Source of the DNA: Hymenobacter puniceus
GTDB taxonomy: Bacteria; Bacteroidota; Bacteroidia; Cytophagales; Hymenobacteraceae
DNA length: 64,000 nt
Direction of reading: 5' to 3'
Assembly: GCF_014333525.1 (NCBI RefSeq)
Contig: NZ_JACSCX010000003.1
Location: 744,001 to 808,000, forward strand
The translations under genes and the position numbers were made by a program. The notes under the pieces are model-generated. The model made no database searches, had not been told where the DNA came from, and saw only the letters and a list, made by a program, of their open reading frames with translations. This document shows positions 8,540 to 15,274 of the stretch, piece after piece (positions within the stretch are counted from its first letter, which is position 1; every line of letters begins with the position of its first letter).

Positions 8540-9592
8540 CTACCCCGCAAAATCCCGCAGAGCCTGGAGCAGCAGCTCGTTCTCGGCGGGGGTGCCCACG
8601 GTGAGGCGGAGCGTGCCGGCGCAGCCGGGCTGGGTGGTGCGGTTGCGCACGATGATGCCCCGGGCAACCAGGAAATCGTACACGGCCGTGGCGTCGGGGT
8701 GGAAACGGACCAGCAAAAAGTTCGCGTCCGAGGGGAATACCTCCGCCACGATGGGCAGCGCGGGCAGGCGCTCGGCCAGCCAGTCGCGGCCCACCAGCAG
8801 CTGCCGGCGCAGCGCCTCAAACCGGTCGGCGTCGCGCAGGGCCTGCAAGGCGAAACGCTGCGTGGCTTCCGATACGTTGTAGGGCGGCTTGATTTTATTG
8901 AGGTAGCCGATGATTTCCGGCGAGGCGAAGGCCATACCCAGGCGCAGGCCGGCAAGACCCCAGGCTTTGGAGAAGGTTTGCAGCACTACCAGGTTGGGGA
9001 ATTCGGCCAGGCGGGTGGTCCAGCTGGGGACGGCGGCGAAATCGGCGTAGGCCTCATCTACCACTACCAGCCCGCGGAAGCCGCGCAGAATTTCCTCCAT
9101 GTACCCGGCGTGGAGCAGGTTGCCGGTGGGGTTATTGGGCGAACAGAGCCACACGATTTTGGCGTCGGAAGCCAGCACGCCGGCCACGATTTCGGGCGAG
9201 AGCTGGAAGTCAGGCGTCAGCTGCAGGCGCTCCACGCGCACATCGTTCAGGTTGGCGGCCACCTCGTACATGCCGTAGGTGGGCGGCAGGATGAGCAGGC
9301 TGTCGTGGCCGGGCACGCAGGTGAGGCGCACCAGCAGGTCGATGGCCTCATCGGAGCCGTTGCCGAGGAAAATCTGCTCGGGGCGCACGGCTTTGAGCTG
9401 GGCCAGCTCCTGCTTCACGGCGCGCTGCAGCGGATCGGGGTAGCGGTTGAACTGGTCGGGACCGGCGCTGCCGAGGCTGTTCTCGTTGGCGTCGAGCATG
9501 ACCTGGGCCTCGCCCTGAAATTCGTCGCGAGCCGACGAGTAGGGCTTCATATCCCGCAGGTTGGGGCGTACGAGGCTATCAAGGTTGAACAT
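8540..9592 (-). CDS. hisC: Histidinol-phosphate aminotransferase
   Basis: HisC is a fold-type I PLP aminotransferase converting imidazole acetol phosphate to histidinol phosphate with glutamate as donor. Visible features are LDANENSLG near the N-terminus, NRYPDPLQ, the IVWLCSPNNPTGN segment, VVVDEAYADF and the PLP lysine in TFSKAWGLAGLRLG. The ATG at 9592 gives 350 residues, the normal size. An ATG at 9640 only adds residues encoded by the upstream repeat, so it is rejected. It follows hisD and precedes the Imm50-like gene. Confidence 0.96.
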   Translation of the reverse strand: MFNLDSLVRPNLRDMKPYSSARDEFQGEAQVMLDANENSLGSAGPDQFNRYPDPLQRAVKQELAQLKAVRPEQIFLGNGSDEAIDLLVRLTCVPGHDSLLILPPTYGMYEVAANLNDVRVERLQLTPDFQLSPEIVAGVLASDAKIVWLCSPNNPTGNLLHAGYMEEILRGFRGLVVVDEAYADFAAVPSWTTRLAEFPNLVVLQTFSKAWGLAGLRLGMAFASPEIIGYLNKIKPPYNVSEATQRFALQALRDADRFEALRRQLLVGRDWLAERLPALPIVAEVFPSDANFLLVRFHPDATAVYDFLVARGIIVRNRTTQPGCAGTLRLTVGTPAENELLLQALRDFAG

Positions 9593-9607
9593 CGGTTGGT
9601 TTCTTAT

Positions 9608-9723
9608 TGTCATCCTGAGCAGAGCGAAGGACCTTATCACGTCTGGGTTACTACCGAACGTCTGGTTCTGGCGTGATAAGGTCCTTCGACACTGGCTTTA
9701 TGCGCCACATGCTCAGGATGACA
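9608..9723. repeat. Palindrome, GTCATCCTGAGC family, hisD-hisC spacer
   Basis: The outer arms TGTCATCCTGAGC (9608-9620) and GCTCAGGATGACA (9711-9723) and the inner 17-base arms CGAAGGACCTTATCACG (9625-9641) and its complement (9672-9688) are perfect inverted matches. Confidence 0.9.
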
Positions 9724-9741
9724 GGTTTTATATATCTGTTT

Positions 9742-11043
9742 CTACTGCTCCCCGCCGGCCAGGGCTTCCAGGCGGAGGGTCACGGCGCGGGCGTGGGCGC
9801 GGAGGCCTTCAGCTTCGGCCATGGTTTCTACCACGGGGCCCACGTTCAGCAGACCTTCGGGGGTGAGACGCTGGAAGGTGATTTTCTTCAGAAACGAATC
9901 GAGCGACACGCCGCTGTAGTTGCGGGCGTACCCGTTGGTGGGCAGCGTGTGGTTGGTGCCCGAGGCGTAGTCGCCCACGGCTTCCGGGGTGAGGTGGCCC
10001 AGGAATACGGAGCCAGCGTTGGTCACGCCTTCGGCAAGCTGCTCTGGATTTTTTACGGCCAGAATCAGGTGCTCGGGGGCGTACTGGTTTGAGAAGTACA
10101 GCATTTCCTCCGGCGTGCGCAGCAGAATGGCGCGGCTCTCCGTGAGGGCCTGGGCGGCAACCTCGGCCCGGGGCAGCTCGCGCAGCTGACGCGCTACTTC
10201 GGCTTTGGTCTGCTCCAGCATCGACAGGGAGTCGGACAGCAGAATCACCTGCGAGTCGGGGCCGTGCTCGGCCTGACTGAGCAGGTCGGCGGCCACGAAG
10301 GCCGGCGTGGCCGATTCGTCGGCAATAACCAGCACTTCCGAAGGGCCGGCCGGCATATCGATGGCCACGCCGTAGCGGGTAGCCAGCTGCTTGGCGGCCG
10401 TCACGTAGCGGTTGCCGGGGCCGAAAATCTTATCCACGGCCGGCACCGAGTCGGTACCGCCGCTCAGGGCGGCCACGGCCTGGGCCCCGCCGGCTTTCAC
10501 GATGGTAGTGATGCCCAGCAGCTGGGCCGTGAACAGGATGATGGGGTTTACCGAGCCGTCCTTCTGGGGCGGGGTGCACAGCACGATTTCGGGGCAGCCG
10601 GCCAAACGGGCGGGCACGCCCAGCATCAGCAAAGTGCTGAACAGCGGCGCGGTGCCACCCGGAATGTAGAGGCCCACGCGCTGCACGGGCACCGCCCGCC
10701 GCCAGCACGACACGCCCGGCATGGTTTCTACTCGCTCCTCCTGCGGGATTTGCGCTTTGTGGAAGCGCAGAATGTTGGCGTGCGCCTGCCGGATGGCCGT
10801 TTGCAGCTCCGAAGGCACCTGCGCGGCAGCGGAGGCCAGCTCCTCGGGCCCCACGCGCAGGCCGCCCGCGAGGTCGGCTCCGTCGAACTGCCGGGCATAG
10901 TCGAGCAGGGCCGCGTCGCCGCGCTGGCGCACGTCCTCGAAAATCTGCTGAACGCGCTGCTCCACGTCCTGGACCTGCTGCTGGGCCGCCCGCTGCTGCA
11001 GCGCCGCCCACTCGGCCTGGGAAGGATATTGGAAGATGTTCAT
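9742..11043 (-). CDS. hisD: Histidinol dehydrogenase
   Basis: HisD carries out the last two steps, oxidising histidinol to histidine with two NAD+. The zinc and catalytic motifs are present: [10 protein letters not shown], the [13 protein letters not shown] segment, and [10 protein letters not shown] near the C-terminus. Other family signatures are [37 protein letters not shown] and [14 protein letters not shown]. The length of 433 residues is normal. It is second in the operon after hisG, separated from it by a CTTGGGGACTT-type repeat. Confidence 0.97.
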   Translation of the reverse strand: MNIFQYPSQAEWAALQQRAAQQQVQDVEQRVQQIFEDVRQRGDAALLDYARQFDGADLAGGLRVGPEELASAAAQVPSELQTAIRQAHANILRFHKAQIPQEERVETMPGVSCWRRAVPVQRVGLYIPGGTAPLFSTLLMLGVPARLAGCPEIVLCTPPQKDGSVNPIILFTAQLLGITTIVKAGGAQAVAALSGGTDSVPAVDKIFGPGNRYVTAAKQLATRYGVAIDMPAGPSEVLVIADESATPAFVAADLLSQAEHGPDSQVILLSDSLSMLEQTKAEVARQLRELPRAEVAAQALTESRAILLRTPEEMLYFSNQYAPEHLILAVKNPEQLAEGVTNAGSVFLGHLTPEAVGDYASGTNHTLPTNGYARNYSGVSLDSFLKKITFQRLTPEGLLNVGPVVETMAEAEGLRAHARAVTLRLEALAGGEQ

Positions 11044-11048
11044 CTTTT

Positions 11049-11165
11049 AGGGTCTTGGGGGACTTAGGATCTTGGGGACTTGGTTTCTGTTCAAACGGAG
11101 CTCAAAGTCTATTCTGGCTGATTCAAACATCAACCAAGACACTAAGCCCCCAAGTCCCCAGGTCC
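11049..11165. repeat. Inverted repeat, CTTGGGGACTT family, hisG-hisD spacer
   Basis: The left half holds AGGGTCTTGGGGGACTTAGG and TCTTGGGGACTTGG; the right half holds the approximate complement CCAAGACACTAAGCCCCC and AAGTCCCCAGGTCCCT. It fills the whole spacer. Confidence 0.8.
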
Positions 11166-12017
11166 CTATGAAATCATTTTCTCAATCGGTAATACCAGGA
11201 TGCCTTCGGCGCCGACGGCTTTGAGCTGGCTGGTGATGTGCCAGAAGTCGTCCTCGTTTACCACCGACTGCACCGATACCCAGCCTTCCTCGGCCAGCGG
11301 CGTAATCGTCGGCGACTTGATACCGGGCAGCAACTGCTTCACCGCATCCAAGGCCGCTACGGGGGCGTTGAGGATGATGTACTTGTTACGGCGGGCGCGG
11401 CGCACGGCCTGCATCCGGAACTGCAGCTGCTCGAGCAGCTCCTTTTTCTCGGCGCTCAGGTTCTGGTTGGCAATGAGCACGGCCTCCGAGCGGAACACAG
11501 TTTCCACCTCGCGCAGGCCGTTGCCCAGCAGCGTGGAGCCGCTGCTCACAATATCACAGATGGCCTCGGCCAGCCCGATGCTGGGCGCAATTTCCACCGA
11601 GCCGCTGATGGTGTGCAGGTTAGCTTTCACGCCGCGCTCCGCGAGGTAGTCGCCCAGAATGCGCGGGTATGAGGTGGCAATGTTCACGCCCTGCAAATCC
11701 TCGATGGAGTCGTAAGTGGCGGCGCGGGGCACGGCCAGACTCAGGCGGCACTTGCTGAAGCCCAGGCCTTCCACTTCCAGCGCGGGAAAGCCGGCTTCCA
11801 CCAACACGTTCTGGCCCACAATGCCCAGGTCGGCCACGCCATCCTGCACGTAGCCGGGAATATCGTCGTCGCGCAGGTAGAGGATTTCGAGGGGGAAGTT
11901 GGTGGCTTCGGTTTTGAGCTTGTAGGAAGCCGAAAGGAAGCTGATGCCGCATTCCCGAATCAAATTCAGGGAATCTTCGCTTAAGCGGCCCGATTTCTGG
12001 ATGGCCAGACGGAGCAT
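11166..12017 (-). CDS. hisG: ATP phosphoribosyltransferase, long form
   Basis: HisG joins ATP and PRPP in the first, committed step of histidine synthesis and is usually feedback-inhibited by histidine. The 283-residue length and the extra C-terminal domain (about 210-283, with KSPTITPLAEEGWVSVQSVV) identify the long, hexameric form, which does not need HisZ. The catalytic part shows LRLAIQKSGRLS, GVADLGIVGQNVL and the PRPP loop region IVSSGSTLLGNGL. It is the first structural gene. A tandem repeat fills its immediate 5' side, and a histidine-rich leader lies about 200 bases upstream. Confidence 0.97.
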   Translation of the reverse strand: MLRLAIQKSGRLSEDSLNLIRECGISFLSASYKLKTEATNFPLEILYLRDDDIPGYVQDGVADLGIVGQNVLVEAGFPALEVEGLGFSKCRLSLAVPRAATYDSIEDLQGVNIATSYPRILGDYLAERGVKANLHTISGSVEIAPSIGLAEAICDIVSSGSTLLGNGLREVETVFRSEAVLIANQNLSAEKKELLEQLQFRMQAVRRARRNKYIILNAPVAALDAVKQLLPGIKSPTITPLAEEGWVSVQSVVNEDDFWHITSQLKAVGAEGILVLPIEKMIS

Positions 12018-12025
12018 ATGTCTTT

Positions 12026-12059
12026 CAATTAGTAATTAAGAATTAGTAATTAAGAATTG
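12026..12059. repeat. Tandem TTAGTAATTAAGAA repeat before hisG
   Basis: Two tandem copies of a 14-base unit (ATTAGTAATTAAGA) and a partial third end 8 bases before the hisG ATG. The same word family recurs at 41090-41303. Confidence 0.85.
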
Positions 12060-12210
12060 ACCGGGGTGGCCAAGGCTTAACTGTAATTCGGGTAGGAATC
12101 TGTGGGGAGGGGTTGAAAGGCTGGCCAGCGGCAATAGGCTGCCGGGGCCACCACTTTCGGGGGCCGGGGAACCTGAAGCGGTTCGCCCAACGGGACAATA
12201 TGCGTGTATC

Positions 12211-12230
12211 ATTCCTCTAAAAAGAGGAAT
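12211..12230 (-). promoter_or_regulatory. Hairpin over the stop codon of the his leader
   Basis: ATTCCTCT and AGAGGAAT form a perfect 8-bp stem with a TTTT loop. The leader stop codon TAG spans the loop-stem junction and the last His codons lie at its 5' base, a layout expected of a pause or switch structure in an attenuator. Confidence 0.65.
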
Positions 12231-12342
12231 GGTGGCCGTGCAGATGATGATGCGCCGCGCGCAGCCCAGCCGAGGCGCCGCACGTAGCGGACGCAGCCCC
12301 GGGGCTGTTGGTGCAGAAGAAAAGCGCGGCAGATGCAGGCAT
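12217..12342 (-). CDS. hisL: Histidine-rich leader peptide of the his operon
   Basis: A 41-codon ORF read toward hisG ends in AAHHHLHGHHSSF and a stop codon: six histidines within eight codons. Such a His-codon cluster upstream of hisG is the classic sign of ribosome-mediated attenuation, in which scarce charged tRNA-His stalls the ribosome and lets transcription continue. The ATG at 12342 lies about 19 bases after a good -7 element (TACTTTTG). A perfect hairpin overlaps the stop codon. A clear terminator with a T tract between the leader and hisG was not found by eye; the GC-rich stretch at 12125-12180 is the best candidate. A longer ORF in another frame overlaps this one and has no features. 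Confidence 0.7.
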   Translation of the reverse strand: MPASAALFFCTNSPGAASATCGASAGLRAAHHHLHGHHSSF

Positions 12343-12360
12343 AAAAGCAGAGTTGCGGGG

Positions 12361-12368
12361 CAAAAGTA
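12361..12368 (-). promoter_or_regulatory. Predicted -7 element of the his operon promoter
   Basis: TACTTTTG on the minus strand matches the Bacteroidota -7 consensus TAnnTTTG. A -33-like TTCG lies 18 bases upstream. The expected transcript would start a few bases before the leader ATG at 12342. Confidence 0.6.
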
Positions 12369-12547
12369 CACGGGAATCGGTCAGAACGAAATTAAATCCA
12401 GCAAAAATTCTGTAGAACCTGGACCTTTGCCCTCCCGTTTGCCTTTAACCGATTGTTGGCACTATTGTTTCTGCACGTATTGCTATCCGTTGGCGCTCGG
12501 CTCCTATTGCCTCTACTACCCGTCTCCTGCCACCTGTTGCTTTTTGT

Positions 12548-13465
12548 ATGTTCCGTCCATTCGTTCAGCTTTTTGTTTCCGGTGTGTGTAGCCTCCTGCT
12601 TTGTGGAGGGCTGCATTCTGGTGCTCTCGCCCAGACCAGACCAGCCCCGGCAATGCCGCCCGCATCTTTGTTTCCACTGCCCCAAGCCAGTCCTCGGGTG
12701 CTCCTGACCCATACCATCGGCCTGTCTGAAGTAACACTGGACTACCACGCACCCAGCGTTCGCAACCGTGTGATTTGGGAAGGTCTGGTGCCCTACGGCC
12801 AGATCTGGCGGGCGGGAGCCAATGAAAATACGGTTATCACCTTTGCTGATACCGTACGCGTCAACGGTAAAATGCTGCCCGCCGGCAAGTATTCGTTCTA
12901 TATCTTTCCCCGCTCCGACCAGGACTGGGACATGGTGTTTAACCGCGTGACCACGCATTGGGGCGCCGAAGGCTACGATGAAAAGGACGACGTGCTGCGC
13001 GTGCCGGTAGTGCCGGAAGTATCGGCGTACCACGAAACGCTGCTCTACTGGTTTTCTGACGTGAAACCCGGCTCAGCCCACCTGAACCTGAGCTGGGAAA
13101 AGAAAACCGTCAGCGTCTTCATCGATACCAACGTGCAGGCCCGGGTGGTGGCCGGCATCGAGAAAGCCGTGGCCCAGCGCCCCGGCGACTGGCAGCTGCT
13201 GGCCCAGGCCGCCGACTATCTGGTGCAAAACAACCTGAACGCCGAACGGGCCCTGTACTTCATCAACGAGTCGATCCGGCTGCGCGATGTGTATACCAAC
13301 AACTGGATTAAGGCGCGCTTGCTGGCTTCCAAGCTCGATTACGACACGGCCATCGTGTACGGCCGCAAGGCCATCAAAATGGGCGACAAAGACGACGTGG
13401 CCTTTAAAAGCCAGCTTCCCAACATGCGCACCGCCCTGATTGAGTGGCAGGGAAAGGCGTATTGA
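12548..13465 (+). CDS. DUF2911 domain protein, exported
   Basis: The protein has an N-terminal signal peptide ending at about GALAQ (residue 29). It then shows the DUF2911 pattern: PRVLLTHTIGLSEVTLDYHAPSV, YGQIWRAGANE, the PAGKYSFYIFP segment and a WDMVFN strand. The C-terminal part (about 200-305) is helical and may form TPR-like repeats. DUF2911 proteins are common in Bacteroidota, and their function is unknown. The 305 residues are usual for members with the helical tail. The gene is divergent from the his operon and shares the 12370-12547 upstream region with it. A terminator follows. Confidence 0.85.
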   Translation: MFRPFVQLFVSGVCSLLLCGGLHSGALAQTRPAPAMPPASLFPLPQASPRVLLTHTIGLSEVTLDYHAPSVRNRVIWEGLVPYGQIWRAGANENTVITFADTVRVNGKMLPAGKYSFYIFPRSDQDWDMVFNRVTTHWGAEGYDEKDDVLRVPVVPEVSAYHETLLYWFSDVKPGSAHLNLSWEKKTVSVFIDTNVQARVVAGIEKAVAQRPGDWQLLAQAADYLVQNNLNAERALYFINESIRLRDVYTNNWIKARLLASKLDYDTAIVYGRKAIKMGDKDDVAFKSQLPNMRTALIEWQGKAY

Positions 13466-13492
13466 GTGATGAGGTGAATAGTAAAAGAAAAG

Positions 13493-13519
13493 AAAGCAGG
13501 CGCTAGGGCCTGCTTTTTT
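13493..13519 (+). terminator. Intrinsic terminator
   Basis: AAAGCAGG and CCTGCTTT form an 8-bp stem followed by a T run, 28 bases after the DUF2911 gene. Confidence 0.8.
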
Positions 13520-13616
13520 GTTTCTTGACGCTCCGAGCAGTCCACCACAGTCTTACGGGTTGCTTCCTCATAATCCCGATTCCCATTCCCTTCTTCACCT
13601 TTTCACCGCGCTGTCT

Positions 13617-14180
13617 ATGGGCCCGTTTCTGCAGGTGTGCCAATCTATCTGTACGCTTTCCGACGGCCTGCAGCAGGCACTGCAGCAGCTGGTGCGCCGC
13701 GACGAGCTGCCGCGGCACCATCAGTTGCTACAGCCGGGCCAGGTGGCGGGGCGGCTATATTTCGTGGAATGCGGCGTGGTGCGCGGCTTTTCGCTGCATG
13801 AGGGCAAAGACGTGTCGGCGTGGTTTATGCGCGATGGTGATTTTGTGGTGTCTATCCTGAGCTTCTTTTCGCGGCAGCCGTCGCACGAGTATGTGGAGCT
13901 GCTCACCGACTGCGTGCTGTGGTCGTTGTCGTGGGAGCAGCTGCAGCAGCTGTACCGGCAGTTTCCGGAGTTCAACTTTGTGGGGCGCGTGCTCACGGAG
14001 CGGTATTATGTGCTCAGCGAGCAACGCGCGCTGCATTTGCGCATGCTATCCGCCGCCGAGCGGTACCAGCTGCTGCTGCGCTACTTCCCGGCCATCTTCC
14101 AGCACGTACCGCTTAAGCACATTGCCTCCCACCTCGGCCTCACTCCCGAAACCCTGAGCCGCCTGCGTGCCCGACCTTAG
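13617..14180 (+). CDS. Crp/Fnr-family transcription regulator
   Basis: The 187-residue protein has an N-terminal cyclic-nucleotide-binding-like beta roll (about 10-120, with RDELPRHHQLLQPGQVAGRL and FMRDGDFVVS) and a short C-terminal helix-turn-helix, HIASHLGLTPETLSRLRAR. The recognition helix keeps the E-x-x-S-R pattern that in E. coli FNR reads TTGAT half sites. The FNR iron-sulfur cysteines are not seen, so the signal is unknown. The start at 13617 is chosen because upstream codons look non-coding. A perfect TTGAT-N4-ATCAA palindrome lies 103 bases downstream of its stop, before the next gene, a likely target. Confidence 0.88.
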   Translation: MGPFLQVCQSICTLSDGLQQALQQLVRRDELPRHHQLLQPGQVAGRLYFVECGVVRGFSLHEGKDVSAWFMRDGDFVVSILSFFSRQPSHEYVELLTDCVLWSLSWEQLQQLYRQFPEFNFVGRVLTERYYVLSEQRALHLRMLSAAERYQLLLRYFPAIFQHVPLKHIASHLGLTPETLSRLRARP

Positions 14181-14182
14181 CT

Positions 14183-14280
14183 CGTTTTTCGTGGTTTGTT
14201 TTTCGTCGGTCGGTTTCATTTCCTGAACGGTGAAACGAATCACGAACACCAAATCACGAACACCAAATCACGAAAAGCGA
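14183..14280. repeat. Inverted and tandem TTTTTCGTGG / CACCAAATCACGAA repeat
   Basis: The left half holds CGTTTTTCGTGGTTTG; the right half holds about 2.5 copies of a 14-base unit, CACCAAATCACGAA, which is approximately its complement. Confidence 0.8.
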
Positions 14281-14281
14281 A

Positions 14282-14297
14282 CTTGATGTAGATCAAG
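14282..14297 (+). promoter_or_regulatory. FNR-type binding palindrome
   Basis: CTTGATGTAGATCAAG is a perfect 6+4+6 palindrome that contains the exact FNR consensus TTGAT-N4-ATCAA. Its centre (14289.5) lies about 42 bases before the transcription start predicted from the -7-like CACCTTTG at 14319-14326, the position expected for class II activation. Confidence 0.7.
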
Positions 14298-14318
14298 AGA
14301 AAGCGCAGGCAAGGCGGG

Positions 14319-14326
14319 CACCTTTG
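14319..14326 (+). promoter_or_regulatory. -7-like element of the hydroxylase gene promoter
   Basis: CACCTTTG matches TAnnTTTG in 7 of 8 positions. The defect at the first base fits a promoter that depends on an activator. Confidence 0.5.
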
Positions 14327-14355
14327 AGCATGGTTTCACCAAGCTCTTACCCACT

Positions 14356-15180
14356 ATGCTAAATGCCCTGCTTTTGTCGCTGCCCGACAGTGTTTCCCGC
14401 GTGCCGATGCCGGATTTGCCGCCCATGCTCGGCTATATTCTGCTGGCGTTTGCCGGCTGTTTCGTGCTGGAACGCCTGATTCCGGGCTGGCCACTGCCCC
14501 GTATTGCCTCGTGGCCGCTGCGGGTGCTGGCCATCAATGGCGCCCAGCTGGGCGTGGTGCTGCTGGCCGGCATCAGCTGGGAAAAATGGCTGTCAGAATA
14601 TTCGGTGTTTCATCTCTCGCAGCACGTGGGGCCGGTGGCAGGCGGCGTGCTGGCCTACGTGGTAGCCACGTTCGTGTTTTACTGGTGGCACCGCTGGCGG
14701 CATACGGTTGATTTTCTGTGGCGGCACTTTCACCAGATTCATCACAGCCCCCGCCGCATCGAGGTGATTACCTCCTTCTACAAGCACCCACTGGAAATGA
14801 CCGTCAATTCCATGCTGGGCGGCCTCTTGGTGTTCACGCTGCTGGGCTTGAGTCCGGCCGCCGGGGCTGTGTATACGCTTTGCACTGCGCTGGGTGAATT
14901 CTTCTACCATACCAACGTGCGCACGCCCCAATGGATCGGCTACGTGTTTCAGCGCCCCGAAATGCACCGCATCCACCACGAATATCAGAAGCACAGCCAC
15001 AACTACGGCGACCTGCCGCTCTGGGACTACCTGTTCGGCACCTACCACAACCCGTGCGAATTTCAGGCCACCTGCGGCTTCGATGCGCCCAAAGAAGAGC
15101 GCCTGCTGCCCATGCTGCTGTTCCGCGACGTGCACCAGGAGCCCATACCCACCGCAACACCCGCCGCTGACCCAGTATAA
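14356..15180 (+). CDS. Sterol desaturase / fatty acid hydroxylase family protein
   Basis: This is an integral membrane di-iron oxygenase family member. The histidine boxes are visible: HRWRH (about residue 114), HQIHHS (about 127) and EMHRIHHEYQKHSHNYGD (about 202), with further His residues in between. Several hydrophobic segments (about 20-40, 50-75, 90-110 and 155-180) fit membrane spans. The family hydroxylates or desaturates lipids, and the exact substrate cannot be read. The 274 residues are usual. It follows the Crp/Fnr gene in the same direction, with an FNR-type palindrome at its promoter, so oxygen- or redox-linked control of lipid modification is a reasonable inference. Confidence 0.9.
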   Translation: MLNALLLSLPDSVSRVPMPDLPPMLGYILLAFAGCFVLERLIPGWPLPRIASWPLRVLAINGAQLGVVLLAGISWEKWLSEYSVFHLSQHVGPVAGGVLAYVVATFVFYWWHRWRHTVDFLWRHFHQIHHSPRRIEVITSFYKHPLEMTVNSMLGGLLVFTLLGLSPAAGAVYTLCTALGEFFYHTNVRTPQWIGYVFQRPEMHRIHHEYQKHSHNYGDLPLWDYLFGTYHNPCEFQATCGFDAPKEERLLPMLLFRDVHQEPIPTATPAADPV

Positions 15181-15202
15181 GCAAGCCCCCCAATAAACCC
15201 AG

Positions 15203-15234
15203 ACGGGCCGCCCTGCATCTGCAGAGCGGCCCGT
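15203..15234. terminator. Intrinsic terminator, possibly bidirectional
   Basis: ACGGGCCGC and GCGGCCCGT form a perfect 9-bp stem between the convergent hydroxylase and TonB-receptor genes, followed by TTTAAGT. Confidence 0.7.
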
Positions 15235-15274
15235 TTAAGTGTGCGTGAGTTTTAGTACTCGCCCCTACAAAAAC

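Noticed and set aside
3620-12017. Long plus-strand ORFs opposite the his genes, up to about 390 codons
   Set aside because: They mirror the GC-rich codon pattern of the real his genes, overlap them fully and have no family motifs.
12036-12371. Minus-strand ORF of 111 codons upstream of hisG
   Set aside because: It is in a different frame from the His-rich leader, crosses the predicted promoter and has no protein features.
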